Shown here one piece after another: positions 16,186 to 25,181 of a stretch of 39,734 bases of DNA. Within the stretch, counting starts at the first letter, position 1; every line of letters begins with the position of its first letter. A model generated the notes under the pieces. That model was not told the origin of the DNA. It saw only the letters and a list, made by a program, of their open reading frames with translations, and did not search any database. The stretch spans positions 1 through 39,734 of the forward strand of contig CACYCL010000081.1 in NCBI GenBank assembly GCA_902772905.1. Direction: 5' to 3'. The position numbers and the translations under genes were made by a program. Source of the DNA: an uncultured bacterium. GTDB taxonomy: Bacteria > Verrucomicrobiota > Kiritimatiellia > RFP12 > UBA1067.

Positions 16186-16215
16186 TTGACTTTTGCGTCT
16201 AAGTTGGTGTATAAT
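16186..16215 (+). promoter_or_regulatory. promoter of the exopolysaccharide export operon (leaderless)
   Basis: TTGACT (-35, 16186-16191), an 18-nt spacer and TATAAT (-10, 16210-16215) give a near-consensus promoter. The -10 ends 9 nt before the ATG at 16225, leaving a leader of 0-3 nt. Confidence 0.75.
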
Positions 16216-16224
16216 ACACAGCGA

Positions 16225-16911
16225 ATGCAGAAAGAGTTTTCTATACATATGTTCTGTCTGGCGCTCGCAACGTGCGCCACGGTATGTTTTTGCGGTTGCA
16301 CGGCTGTATCTGATGCGTATCGCGACACATTCGGCAAGCGCGAGCAGGTTGATTCATCCGTGGTTGCAACATGGTGGGACGGGCCTCGCATTCGTCCCGG
16401 CATTTCGCTTGTTGTGCAGATTAGCTCCGTTGCGGCGCCTCCAACGACGATGACGGTGCTTGTCGATCAGAATGGCGACATCACGTTGCCGCTCCTTTTG
16501 CAGGAGCCAGTCGCGTGCGACGGGCTTACGCTCGAAGCTCTAAAGCAGAAATTGGTCAAGGCGTATTCAAAGTACTATCGCCAGCCAATGGTTACGGTCA
16601 CGTTTGCGCCGTATGATGGCCGTGGGGTTTCTCCGTGGGGAACAGTGACGGTGCTGGGAGAGGTCGGCAATCCAGGCCCTGTCAACATGCCTGCCACAAT
16701 GGATCTTACTGTTACGAAGGTGCTTCAGGCTGCCGGAGGCTGCAAGCCATTTGCAGACAAGACGGCAATACGTGTCACTCGTTGCGACAAGGACGGCAAC
16801 CAGACTAGGACTTACGTGAACATAAACGAAATCGGGAAAGACGGGCGCGTCGACAAGGACATGCCGCTGCGGGCAGGTGACGTCGTTTGGGTTCCCGAAA
16901 CATGGTACTAA
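16225..16911 (+). CDS. polysaccharide export lipoprotein (Wza/OPX-type)
   Basis: This 228-aa protein has a signal sequence ending in FCGC (probable lipidated Cys at about residue 25, with Phe at -3, an atypical lipobox). A Poly_export domain follows, starting around RIRPGISLVVQI, with the characteristic VDQNGDITLPLL and GLTLEALKQKLVKAYSKYY. One SLBB-like unit comes next (VTVLGEVGNPGPVNMPATMDLTVTKVLQAAGG). It is shorter than E. coli Wza, lacking further SLBB domains and the outer-membrane helix, so the neighbouring outer-membrane barrel may supply the pore. The ATG is 9 nt after the -10, without a ribosome binding site. A longer frame from 16186 would start inside the promoter. Confidence 0.87.
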   Translation: MQKEFSIHMFCLALATCATVCFCGCTAVSDAYRDTFGKREQVDSSVVATWWDGPRIRPGISLVVQISSVAAPPTTMTVLVDQNGDITLPLLLQEPVACDGLTLEALKQKLVKAYSKYYRQPMVTVTFAPYDGRGVSPWGTVTVLGEVGNPGPVNMPATMDLTVTKVLQAAGGCKPFADKTAIRVTRCDKDGNQTRTYVNINEIGKDGRVDKDMPLRAGDVVWVPETWY

Positions 16912-16932
16912 AAACGAAGGGAGAGGTCTAAG

Positions 16933-17919
16933 ATGAAAAAAATGATGGTTGTGCTGGCTGCGACTCTGCTGGCATCAGTTTCGATGGGCCAGGCAGGCGG
17001 TGCCAAGGCTACTACGCTTGCGTCGGCGCGTGCAAAGATTACTCAGGTAATCGACAACCCGTCTGAGATGACGGCGCTGATGAGTGGGCTCTCTGCCGAT
17101 GACCAGAAGGCTTTCCTTTCGGAAGTGAATGCGGCAATCCTCACGATGCCTGGCGACGAGGCCGAGCGCACCGCAAAATATGTTGCAATCACCGATGCGG
17201 CTCTGGCGGGAGCTCAGAAGGGCAACGCTCTTGCACTTGTCGCAGAGGTGTTCGCCACGGTTCCGCCTGCATCGCTGGCTGCTGTCAATGAGAGCCTTGG
17301 CGCTGGTCTTATGAACCGTGCGGCGGACAAGGGCGTTACCTATACCGACGATCAGTACATAAAGATTGCTCAGACGGTCATGGAGAGGGTTAACGAGCGC
17401 GTCGCCAATGAGGATAATTCTGGTGTTCGCAGCGGCTTTGCGGCGCTTATGCTTATCCGTGGCTCCAACAGCGCGTCGAACGACGCTATCTACGATGCAA
17501 TTGTCGAGGCCATGCCCGAAGCCTCTCGCAACGATGCCAAGGTCGAATGGTTCCCGGCGGCTCTTGGACGTGATCGCGAGAAGTCGTACGAACCCATGCT
17601 GGCGTTGACCGATGGCGAGTTGACCAACCCCCTCGATTACGATGTTCAGCATATGTTGTCTATTCGTGTGCCCGGTCCGATGAATCCCATCGGTGTGTTG
17701 GCCGACATCTCAGGCAGCAGTACCGACAAGTCGTTGACGCCGGACACGATTAATCCGGTTGTTGATGCAATCCAGAACCCGACTGACTACCAGTTGCCTT
17801 CGCTTGGCGCTGGTGCGCCTTTTGATGATCCTCATCATATGGTTGATTGGGTCACTCGTCGGCCCATGTCACAGCCGGAAGAGCCTATTCACGGCTACCA
17901 ATATCAGACCACTCGTTGA
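16933..17919 (+). CDS. secreted protein of the exopolysaccharide operon, unknown function
   Basis: This 328-aa product has a clear signal peptide (MKKMMVVLAATLLASVSMGQA). The mature region is largely helical and Ala-rich (about 30-190), then a Pro-rich, more extended C-terminal third (about 225-328) ending in a polar tail. I do not recognise a family. It lies 21 nt after the OPX lipoprotein gene with AGGGAGAGG upstream of the ATG, and the outer-membrane barrel gene follows 23 nt later. It is therefore cotranscribed with the export machinery and very probably periplasmic. A role as adaptor between the OPX lipoprotein, barrel and kinase/copolymerase is inference from position only. Confidence 0.75.
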   Translation: MKKMMVVLAATLLASVSMGQAGGAKATTLASARAKITQVIDNPSEMTALMSGLSADDQKAFLSEVNAAILTMPGDEAERTAKYVAITDAALAGAQKGNALALVAEVFATVPPASLAAVNESLGAGLMNRAADKGVTYTDDQYIKIAQTVMERVNERVANEDNSGVRSGFAALMLIRGSNSASNDAIYDAIVEAMPEASRNDAKVEWFPAALGRDREKSYEPMLALTDGELTNPLDYDVQHMLSIRVPGPMNPIGVLADISGSSTDKSLTPDTINPVVDAIQNPTDYQLPSLGAGAPFDDPHHMVDWVTRRPMSQPEEPIHGYQYQTTR

Positions 17920-17942
17920 ACTCGCTTCGTACGGAGATAAAA

Positions 17943-19187
17943 ATGAGAAAGCTCTCAATATTTGTAATTGCGGCATCTTTGACCGCAGTGGCATCCGCAG
18001 AGGTCCTCGATAGACCGACGGGAATAAGGATTGGCCAGCGCATGACGCTGAGGCCGTATGTATCGCTCTCTCTGGCGTATGATTCGAATGTTGGTGGCCG
18101 CAGCAGTGGCAACAAGAGCAGTGGCGATTTCCTGTGGACGGTCAATCCTGGTCTTGGATTGGACTACAAGGCCGAGAACTGGGCGCTTCTGCTCAACGTC
18201 TACTATAATTACCACGCCTACACCAAGAGCGAGAATTCCAACCACCACAATCAGCACACGTATGGCGAGACGCTGCGTTGGAACTGGTCGAACTCCAAGG
18301 GTGTCGAGAAGGGTTGGGCTCTCATGTTGAGTGAGACGTACAGCAAGGTTGCAATGTCAGACGACCTCTCCTACTACGATGGCCGCAGCTACACGGCGGA
18401 TCGTAGCCAGCTGACTGTTAACGGAGCCATTCAGCGCCGCTTTAACGAGCATTGGCACGCCGACCTCAGCGCCAGCTATTACAATCTCGACTATGAGAAT
18501 GTCGATTCTGATCCAACGCGTTCCGCGCTGTATGGTTGGCAACGTTGGACGGCCAGTGCCGAGATGGGCTTTGCGCCTTCTCGCTGGACTGACATCATTG
18601 GAGCCATTGGCTATCATGGCTACGTTCAGGACAATGTCGCATGGACGGGATTGAGCCGGGATTCTCAGGGATACACTGCGCAGGTTGGTCTTGGATCTTA
18701 TGCGACCGAGCGTATCACCTACCGCGCTCTTGCTGGTTGGAGCCGTTTTGAGTATGCAAACAATGCATCGGCATCCGATGGGTTCGTCTACACCCTCTCT
18801 GGCAACTGGAAGATTGACGATACTCTCCAGACAATGTTGCTTGCGACAAGCTACTATCAGCCGTCTGAGCGCTCTCAGGCTTCAAAGTCCCGCACTGATG
18901 CCATCAGCTGGGGCATAGCCAAGGCTCTTGTGCGTGGCAAGCTTCGTACCACGTTGGACATGACCTATCGCCACGAAAAGCATGAGTCGATTGCGTACGG
19001 TGGCACGGAATATGACATCGATGTGTTTACTGCGCGACTTGGATTGAACTACACGATAAATCGCTTCCTAACGGGCTTTATCTATGGTGAGTATCTGCGT
19101 TCATGGAACAGCGAGAGCGATACTCAGGGCTCCTACTGCGACTATGACCGCTGGAGGGTGACCACAGGCATCAGGCTGACGTACTAA
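17943..19187 (+). CDS. outer-membrane beta-barrel of the exopolysaccharide locus
   Basis: This 414-aa protein has a signal peptide (MRKLSIFVIAASLTAVASA). Many alternating amphipathic strands rich in Tyr, Trp, Asn and Ser follow, with turns such as DSNVGGRSSGNKSSGD, and it ends in an aromatic-terminated strand (TTGIRLTY). That is the layout of outer-membrane barrels found in exopolysaccharide gene clusters (BBP2/VpsM-like). It likely forms the outer-membrane exit or an assembly platform for the polymer. The ATG at 17943 has GGAG 6 nt upstream; an in-frame start at 17847 would overlap the previous gene. The barrel fold is well supported, the exact role by context only. Confidence 0.83.
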   Translation: MRKLSIFVIAASLTAVASAEVLDRPTGIRIGQRMTLRPYVSLSLAYDSNVGGRSSGNKSSGDFLWTVNPGLGLDYKAENWALLLNVYYNYHAYTKSENSNHHNQHTYGETLRWNWSNSKGVEKGWALMLSETYSKVAMSDDLSYYDGRSYTADRSQLTVNGAIQRRFNEHWHADLSASYYNLDYENVDSDPTRSALYGWQRWTASAEMGFAPSRWTDIIGAIGYHGYVQDNVAWTGLSRDSQGYTAQVGLGSYATERITYRALAGWSRFEYANNASASDGFVYTLSGNWKIDDTLQTMLLATSYYQPSERSQASKSRTDAISWGIAKALVRGKLRTTLDMTYRHEKHESIAYGGTEYDIDVFTARLGLNYTINRFLTGFIYGEYLRSWNSESDTQGSYCDYDRWRVTTGIRLTY

Positions 19188-19188
19188 A

Positions 19189-20583
19189 GTGCAGAAATTC
19201 ATAGCCAAATACGGGCTGGCGGCGCATCTTGCCATTCTGGCGGTCGCGCCGCTCTTCCTATTTCCATTTTACGGGGAGGAAACAGTTGCAGTTGTGCTGC
19301 TCTGGTTGTCGCTTCCCGCAGCAGCTTGGATATTCATGCAGCCGTCTGTTCGCCGCGGCGAGATGTTGCACAACTCGCGGCAGCGCGTGGCCTCTGAGGT
19401 GTTTCGCGATCCAATTTTCTGGGTGATGCTTGTAGTTGTGGCATGCTGCGGCTTGCGTGCCCTCAACTCGGGAATTGCAATGGTGTATGACGCCGAGACT
19501 GCGAGTTGGCAAATGGCTAGCCCGGAATTTCCTCTCATGCCGGCATCTGTTGGAACGTCCGGCTTCTTGCCGTTTGCGGCATCTGTTGCCTGCATGGTTC
19601 TTCTCATTGGCTGTCGCAATGCACTTGGGCGTTCTGCCAGACAGGCGTATTTTCTGATCTCATCGGTTTTGGCCGGGCTTGCTGCTGTGATGGCGGTTGT
19701 TCTTGCCAATCTAGGCAACGAATTGGCTTCACATGCCATGACCTGTCCGTATCAGGAACTTTCATACGTTGGCGTTGCTTTTGCAGTGCATTTTGTTTCT
19801 GGGCTTATCGCCGTGGTTGCTGTTATTGAAAACAAGTGGAATAGGGTTATGCCGCTGCTTATCCTGGCTGTCGGCGGAACGGCTGCTGGAGCATACGCAT
19901 TCTCGCCGGCTTACGTATCGGGAATAGGTCTTGCCGTCTGGCTTGTGCTGTTTGCGTATTCGTTTTTCTATGCTCTGCGAATTCTGCGCAACGCATCGGA
20001 GTTCAAGATGATTCTTGTGTTGGGCGTGTCATTGTTGAGTGCATGGGCGCTTGTTGCGATGACCATGCCACAGTCTGTTTTCCATGCTCGCGCAACGTCC
20101 ATTTGCGAGTGTGCGTTTTTCCCGGATTGGTACGCTGCGGCGAGGAAGACGCTATCGGATTTAGCCCTGAAGGTATGGATGACGAATTCATGGACGGGTA
20201 CCGGCGTGGGGAGCTTTGGTCTGGACATACGTTTCAACGCAGTTCCGTCCGACTGGGCTTCGATACCGCGTGGCCTTGTAGCTCCGCCGTTTGGATGGCT
20301 TAAGTTACTTGTGGAACGTGGCATTTTCGGCGCGGCTTTGATGGCGGTTCCTCTCATTCTTCTGCTTGCGACGTACATGTGGCGGCTTGTCGGATGGCTT
20401 TTAGTGCGTACGCCGCCTCAGCCGGGCTGTTGGATGGCGTTGCCGGTGTTGCTTGCCGTGGTTGCAATGGGTTGCTTTGACTGCTCGTATCTGCGTGCCG
20501 ATGTGATGATGGCTGTTGCTGGAATTCTCGCGTTGTCGGCGAGTTCTTTCCCAAAGGCCGCAAAAGGAGGTAAAAATGGCTGA
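19189..20583 (+). CDS. O-antigen ligase/polymerase-like membrane protein
   Basis: This 464-aa polytopic inner-membrane protein has about 11-12 hydrophobic segments. The periplasmic-loop signature GTGVGSFGLDIRF, followed by a Pro/Trp-containing loop and WLKLLVERGIFGAALM, matches the Wzy_C / O-antigen ligase pattern. It would polymerise exopolysaccharide repeat units or ligate polymer to an acceptor. GTG start 1 nt after the TAA of the barrel gene and without a clear ribosome binding site, which indicates translational coupling. The kinase/copolymerase gene starts inside its last codons (8-nt overlap). Sequence in this class is poorly conserved, so polymerase versus ligase cannot be separated. 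Confidence 0.75.
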   Translation: MQKFIAKYGLAAHLAILAVAPLFLFPFYGEETVAVVLLWLSLPAAAWIFMQPSVRRGEMLHNSRQRVASEVFRDPIFWVMLVVVACCGLRALNSGIAMVYDAETASWQMASPEFPLMPASVGTSGFLPFAASVACMVLLIGCRNALGRSARQAYFLISSVLAGLAAVMAVVLANLGNELASHAMTCPYQELSYVGVAFAVHFVSGLIAVVAVIENKWNRVMPLLILAVGGTAAGAYAFSPAYVSGIGLAVWLVLFAYSFFYALRILRNASEFKMILVLGVSLLSAWALVAMTMPQSVFHARATSICECAFFPDWYAAARKTLSDLALKVWMTNSWTGTGVGSFGLDIRFNAVPSDWASIPRGLVAPPFGWLKLLVERGIFGAALMAVPLILLLATYMWRLVGWLLVRTPPQPGCWMALPVLLAVVAMGCFDCSYLRADVMMAVAGILALSASSFPKAAKGGKNG

Positions 20584-23020
20584 CAAGCCGATTTATTATG
20601 GTGGCCGGAGCGGTGGACCTATGTACTATGGCGGTCATGGCGGCGGATCCATGGCGTATGGCGGCAAGAAGCCGATGTATTATGGCAGTGGTTCGTCGCG
20701 TAGCTATGGTTCGTATGGTTCATATGGTTCATATGGCTCATATGGCTCCTATGGGGCATATGGTGGTGATTCGTCGGGGCAGGGCAACGAGGGTTCCGTT
20801 ATCGGAACGATTACTGTTTCTCGCATTCTGCGCGTCATTTCGCAGCGATGGCTTTCGATTTTTGTGTTCCTTCTAGTTGGCCTAATCGTAGCTTTTGCCG
20901 TCTACCGCATCTCGCCGACAATCTATCAGGCGACAAGTGAGTTTACGATGGACATGAGACGTTCATCCGGCGGGCGTGGGCAGGGAGCGCTTGCCGAGGC
21001 TACTCCGGACTTCGGCAACACCTATGCGGAAATCTTCAATACACGCATATCGGACTGGCGCAGCGACAAGGTCATAACCAAGGTTGTTCAGCAATATCGC
21101 GCGAGCCACCTCTCATCAACCGTCTCAGACGAAGAGATAATAGGAACGCTTGGCGGCTCGGAGATGGAACTTGTCCGCAATTCGCGTATCATAACGATCT
21201 CGGTTAGGTCCCGGACGCCGGCTCTTTGCGCAGCTCTGGCCAATGCATACGCCGAGGCAATCGAGTCCTTCACCGACGAGGAGAACAAAGTCAGGTGCGA
21301 CAAGGCAGTTGCCCAGATACACGCGAACGTAGAGCGCAAACGCCGCGAGGTGGACAAGATAGCCAAGCAACTCCTTGATTTCCGCACCGCAAACAAAGTC
21401 GACAACCTTCGCTCGTCGCGTGAGACGGTGCAGCAGGGACTTTCCAAGACGACCGGCGACATCCTTGCGTTGGAAACCGAAGAGACTCAGCTGATTGAAT
21501 GGGAGAAGATGCTCTCAGCTGTGCAGAAGGATCCCGCCAGCTACGGAAATCTCTCGACTGGAGTTCCGCGTGCACAGGAGATTGCCACGGAATTCAGGTC
21601 ATATCAGGACGCTGAGGAGAAGTGCCAGAAGTTGATGTTCTCGTTCACCGACAGCCACCCAGAAGTGATTTCCGCGAAGAAGGAACTCGACCTCTCAAAG
21701 CAGCGGTTCCTTGACGCTGCGGCTCGGGCCTTGCTGACAGGTCGTTCCACGCTGAGGGTCGCTCGCAACAGGCTCTCAAACCTTCGCCAGAAGCAGGAGG
21801 ATCTCAGAAACGAGCTTGCGTCAATCGAGCAGCGCATTGTGTTGGCGGAGTCAGGCCTTGGCCAGCTGGAAGCAGAGTTTGGCGTTGCCAACCGCGTGCT
21901 AGAGGGCCTTATCATGGATGAGAACAAGGCTCGCATTGAAGCAGAGTCGAACAACGAAATTGTTCGCGTCGGTCGCCCTGCAGGCGTTCCGTCGAAGCCT
22001 GTGCTCCCGAACCCGACGATGATCTTTGGTGCAGGAATCGCGCTTTCAGTGGTTGTCGGCATTCTTTTCGTTCTCATCATTGACAACCTTGAGGACACGG
22101 TCGTCAATCTTGCGGATATTGAAGGCCGTCTGTCGCTCAAGGTGTTGGCAGTCTTGCCGCACGTTCGCAGGAAGAAGCGTGAGGAGGTTGCAAAGAACCT
22201 GATCGACGACAAATACTCTCAATTCTCCGAATCTGTGGCAGGCCTGCGTAACTTGCTGGACTCGCCTCGCTACGAGGCGCTGAGCCATTGCCTGCTCATC
22301 ATTTCCACTCAGCCTGGCGAAGGCAAGACGATTACTTCCACATCGCTTGCCATCGCCTATGCCCAGGCCGGGCGCAAGACGCTTCATGTGGACTTCGACC
22401 TTCGTCGTCCGCGACTTGCGCGCATCTGGGGCGTTGACATCGACAAATCGCGCAGCTTCTCGCACGTGTTGCAGTCGGCCGGAACGGAAAAGCCGGACTT
22501 TTCAGCATTGGTTAACAAGGTTTCGGTTCCGAATCTTGACGTAATTTGCTCGTTGGCCCCGGAGGGAATCTCTCCGGCGACGATATTCGGCTCAGCTGCG
22601 GTGCCGAAGTTCTTTGAGTGGGCGCGTGCGAACTACGACCATATTATAGTCGACTCGCCTCCATACGGCGTTGTCGGCGATGTTGTGTCGCTTTCAGTCA
22701 TGGTGGACTCTGTTATCATAATGTGCTGTCCGGATCGTACGCACTTTAGGCCTATTCAGTACTGTTCGCGCAGTCTTACAGAGGCTGGTGCGAACATCCT
22801 TGGAGCCGTCGTAAACGATATCGAGGTGTCCAGTGCAAGTGCCTTCACGCCTCATTCGCACGGGCACAAGGGCAAATACGGTTACGGCTATGGTTACGGC
22901 TATGGCTATGGCTACGGCTATGGCTACAAGCCGAAGGAAGAGATGGTCAAGAAGGAGAGCAAGAAAAACGATGGCGCAGCCGTGAGTTCCGCTGCAAAGG
23001 GCTTGGCGGATGATGAATAA
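20576..23020 (+). CDS. Wzc-type polysaccharide copolymerase / BY-kinase with Tyr-Gly tails
   Basis: This 814-aa fusion of a chain-length determinant and an autophosphorylating tyrosine kinase has several regions. (1) A Gly/Tyr/Ser-rich N-terminus of about 65 residues with six SYG repeats plus AYG. (2) A first membrane helix at about 92-113, then a periplasmic Wzz domain with long coiled coil (about 230-460). (3) A second helix at about 482-503. (4) The kinase domain: Walker A QPGEGKT (Lys at about 584), Walker A' VDFDLRRP (about 605-612) and Walker [14 protein letters not shown]. (5) A C-terminal tail with nine Tyr alternating with Gly, the usual phospho-tyrosine cluster in exaggerated form. 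It controls polymer length and export. A perfect AAGGAGG stands 6 nt before ATG 20576. Confidence 0.9.
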   Translation: MADKPIYYGGRSGGPMYYGGHGGGSMAYGGKKPMYYGSGSSRSYGSYGSYGSYGSYGSYGAYGGDSSGQGNEGSVIGTITVSRILRVISQRWLSIFVFLLVGLIVAFAVYRISPTIYQATSEFTMDMRRSSGGRGQGALAEATPDFGNTYAEIFNTRISDWRSDKVITKVVQQYRASHLSSTVSDEEIIGTLGGSEMELVRNSRIITISVRSRTPALCAALANAYAEAIESFTDEENKVRCDKAVAQIHANVERKRREVDKIAKQLLDFRTANKVDNLRSSRETVQQGLSKTTGDILALETEETQLIEWEKMLSAVQKDPASYGNLSTGVPRAQEIATEFRSYQDAEEKCQKLMFSFTDSHPEVISAKKELDLSKQRFLDAAARALLTGRSTLRVARNRLSNLRQKQEDLRNELASIEQRIVLAESGLGQLEAEFGVANRVLEGLIMDENKARIEAESNNEIVRVGRPAGVPSKPVLPNPTMIFGAGIALSVVVGILFVLIIDNLEDTVVNLADIEGRLSLKVLAVLPHVRRKKREEVAKNLIDDKYSQFSESVAGLRNLLDSPRYEALSHCLLIISTQPGEGKTITSTSLAIAYAQAGRKTLHVDFDLRRPRLARIWGVDIDKSRSFSHVLQSAGTEKPDFSALVNKVSVPNLDVICSLAPEGISPATIFGSAAVPKFFEWARANYDHIIVDSPPYGVVGDVVSLSVMVDSVIIMCCPDRTHFRPIQYCSRSLTEAGANILGAVVNDIEVSSASAFTPHSHGHKGKYGYGYGYGYGYGYGYGYKPKEEMVKKESKKNDGAAVSSAAKGLADDE
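20702..20764 (+). repeat. 9-nt tandem repeat encoding Ser-Tyr-Gly units
   Basis: Seven near-identical 9-nt units (consensus TCATATGGT/C) encode six SYG and one AYG in the cytoplasmic N-terminus of the tyrosine kinase. Because the unit is a multiple of three, slippage would change the number of tyrosines without breaking the frame. Confidence 0.85.
22877..22927 (+). repeat. 6-nt tandem repeat encoding the Tyr-Gly tail
   Basis: TAC/TAT alternates with GGC/GGT and encodes nine tyrosines separated by glycines near the C-terminus of the kinase. The regular 6-nt period makes it prone to in-frame expansion or contraction. Confidence 0.85.
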
Positions 23021-24107
23021 GCGCTGCATTGTTACTGGCGGCGCGGGCTTTATTGGGTCTGCGCTGGTCAGGCTTCTGCTCGGCGAGACGGACGCCACCG
23101 TGTTGGTCGTTGACAAGTTGACTTATGCGGGCGTTCCTGAGTCCCTTAAGGAAGTCGGGCTTGATCCTGCTACGCTTGGTTCGTCTAATCCTCGTCTTTC
23201 GTTTCTGAAGGCCGACATCTGCGATGCGGCTTCGATGGACAGGGCATTCTTTGACTTCAGGCCTGACACGATCTTCCACCTCGCAGCCGAGTCTCACGTC
23301 GATCGTTCGATCGACGGTCCAGGAGAGTTCGTTCGCACGAATGTCACCGGCACGGCTACTCTCCTCCAGACGGCGTTGGCTTACTGGAAGACGCTCGACG
23401 CTACAGCCAAGGCAGCATTCCGCTTCCAGCACATATCGACAGACGAGGTCTATGGTTCGCTTGGCGATGAAGGTTTCTTTACCGAGAAGACACCGTACTC
23501 CCCACATTCGCCGTATTCGGCTTCAAAGGCGGCAAGTGATCATCTTGTGCGCGCCTGGCATGACACGTATGGCCTGCCTACGCTCATCACCAACTGCTCA
23601 AACAACTATGGGCCCTACCATTTCCCCGAGAAGCTGATTCCTCTTGTCATACTCAACTGCCTTGACGGAAAGCCGTTGCCGGTGTATGGGAAGGGTGCGA
23701 ATGTTCGTGACTGGCTGTTTGTTGAAGATCATGCTCGCGCGCTTGTGTTGGTGAATGAAAAGGGTGTGCCAGGCGAAACTTACAATGTCGGAGGGCACAA
23801 CGAACGCACCAACCTTGAGGTCGTGAAGGCGATATGCGCCGTTCTGGACGAGCTACGTCCGCGAGCAGGGGCTCCCAACTTGCATGCGAAGCATGAAGAC
23901 TTGATAACATACGTGGCCGACAGGCCGGGGCACGATCTAAGGTACGCCATAGATCCGACGAAGCTTATGACTGAGCTTGGATGGAAACCGCGCGAGAATT
24001 TTGAGACCGGCATTCGTCGTACGGTCAAATGGTATCTTGACAACGAATGGTGGTGGCGACCGATACGTGAAAAGAAGTATTCGGGACAGCGGCTCGGCAA
24101 GGGCTGA
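23010..24107 (+). CDS. rmlB: dTDP-glucose 4,6-dehydratase
   Basis: This 365-aa short-chain dehydrogenase/reductase-type enzyme converts dTDP-glucose to dTDP-4-keto-6-deoxyglucose, the second step to dTDP-L-rhamnose. Visible are the NAD-binding motif [10 protein letters not shown] (about residues 7-16), [15 protein letters not shown], the catalytic STDEVYG with its Asp-Glu, the YSASKAASD segment containing the Tyr-x3-Lys pair, and [15 protein letters not shown]. The gene overlaps the last 11 nt of the kinase gene (ATGATG; either ATG may start), so it belongs to the exopolysaccharide operon and suggests a rhamnose or other 6-deoxyhexose in the polymer. RmlC lies about 7 kb downstream. RmlA and RmlD are not in the window. 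Confidence 0.92.
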   Translation: MMNKRCIVTGGAGFIGSALVRLLLGETDATVLVVDKLTYAGVPESLKEVGLDPATLGSSNPRLSFLKADICDAASMDRAFFDFRPDTIFHLAAESHVDRSIDGPGEFVRTNVTGTATLLQTALAYWKTLDATAKAAFRFQHISTDEVYGSLGDEGFFTEKTPYSPHSPYSASKAASDHLVRAWHDTYGLPTLITNCSNNYGPYHFPEKLIPLVILNCLDGKPLPVYGKGANVRDWLFVEDHARALVLVNEKGVPGETYNVGGHNERTNLEVVKAICAVLDELRPRAGAPNLHAKHEDLITYVADRPGHDLRYAIDPTKLMTELGWKPRENFETGIRRTVKWYLDNEWWWRPIREKKYSGQRLGKG

Positions 24108-24135
24108 CCGCCACGGCCAGGTTTTGGTATAATAC
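24104..24135 (+). promoter_or_regulatory. promoter of the GMP synthase gene
   Basis: CTGACC (-35, 24104-24109), an 18-nt spacer and TATAAT (-10, 24128-24133) lie within TTTTGGTATAATAC. The -35 overlaps the stop codon of rmlB. The predicted leader is about 34 nt and includes an AGAGG ribosome binding site. Confidence 0.75.
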
Positions 24136-24173
24136 ACTAACAATCCCAAAGAACTCCAAAGAGGCATCCTACT

Positions 24174-25181
24174 ATGAATCAGGCAGAGAAAGAGCGGCTT
24201 GCCAAGGTTGGCAAGGCATTTAACGCAAAGAAGTACATTGAGAACGAAATCGAGGCGATTCGCGCACAGGTTGGCGACAGTCGCGTACTGCTCGCAATGT
24301 CGGGAGGCGTTGACAGTTCGGTCTGCGCGGTGCTGCTTCACAAGGCAATCGGCAAGCAGCTTACCTGCGTGTTCGTTGACCATGGTTGCATGCGCCTAAA
24401 CGAAGCCAAGGAAGTCAAGAAGGTGTTCAAGGGCAAGTTTGGCATCAACCTTATTCAAATTGACGCAGAAAAGCGCTTTCTCGACAAGGCCAAAGGCATC
24501 ATCGACCCAGAGCTAAAGCGCAAGTGCATCGGTGGCGAGTTCATAAATGTCTTCGCAGATGTCGCCCGCGACCTGAAGAAGAAGCTTGGCGACATTGAGT
24601 TCCTCGGGCAGGGAACGATTTACCCCGACATCATAGAGTCCGGCGTCGGTGGACACAAGGCCGTCAAGGCCCATCACAACGTTGGTGGACTTCCAAAGGA
24701 CATACTCTTCAAGGGCCTAGTCGAGCCTGTAAAGTATCTCTACAAGGACGAGGTGCGCAAGGTCGGCAAGCTTCTCGGCATTCCAGAAGAGATGGTCATG
24801 CGTCAGCCTTTTCCGGGTCCGGGGCTTGCCGTTCGCTGCATAGGTGAACTCACCAAGGAAAAGCTGGACATCCTTCGTCAGGCCGATTTCATCTTTCGTG
24901 ACGAGATGCACAAAGCGGGGCTCGACAAGAAGGCTCAGCAGTTCTTCGCCATTATGACGAACGTCAAGTCGGTCGGGGTCAAGAACGGCGCCCGCACTTT
25001 TGGCTATGTTATCGGCATTCGCGCAATCTCGACATCGCAGTTCGTGAAGGCTGGCGTAGTAGAGCTTCCGTTCAAGTTCGTTACGATGGTCGCAGAGAAG
25101 ATTGCAACGAAGGTCAAGGGCGCGAACCGTGTCGTCTGGGACATAACTCCAAAGCCTCCGGCCACGATCGAGTGGGAATGA
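24174..25181 (+). CDS. guaA: GMP synthase, ATP-pyrophosphatase/dimerisation part only
   Basis: The 335-aa protein corresponds to the C-terminal two-thirds of GuaA. It has the PP-loop motif SGGVDSS (residues 43-49), GQGTIYPDIIES, HHNVGGLP, RQPFPGPGLAVRC and the conserved C-terminus ending in KPPATIEWE. It amidates xanthosine monophosphate to GMP. The N-terminal class I glutamine amidotransferase domain (about 190 residues in typical bacterial GuaA) is absent, and no remnant is seen upstream, where the promoter sits. It must therefore use free ammonia or a separate glutaminase subunit, as the two-subunit archaeal enzymes do. AGAGG precedes the ATG by about 9 nt. The next gene starts in an ATGA overlap. 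Confidence 0.9.
   Translation: MNQAEKERLAKVGKAFNAKKYIENEIEAIRAQVGDSRVLLAMSGGVDSSVCAVLLHKAIGKQLTCVFVDHGCMRLNEAKEVKKVFKGKFGINLIQIDAEKRFLDKAKGIIDPELKRKCIGGEFINVFADVARDLKKKLGDIEFLGQGTIYPDIIESGVGGHKAVKAHHNVGGLPKDILFKGLVEPVKYLYKDEVRKVGKLLGIPEEMVMRQPFPGPGLAVRCIGELTKEKLDILRQADFIFRDEMHKAGLDKKAQQFFAIMTNVKSVGVKNGARTFGYVIGIRAISTSQFVKAGVVELPFKFVTMVAEKIATKVKGANRVVWDITPKPPATIEWE

Noticed and set aside
20702..22927. Short tandem repeats considered as CRISPR or mobile-element repeats
   Set aside because: They are contiguous, in frame and lack spacers; they encode Tyr/Gly-rich protein tails.
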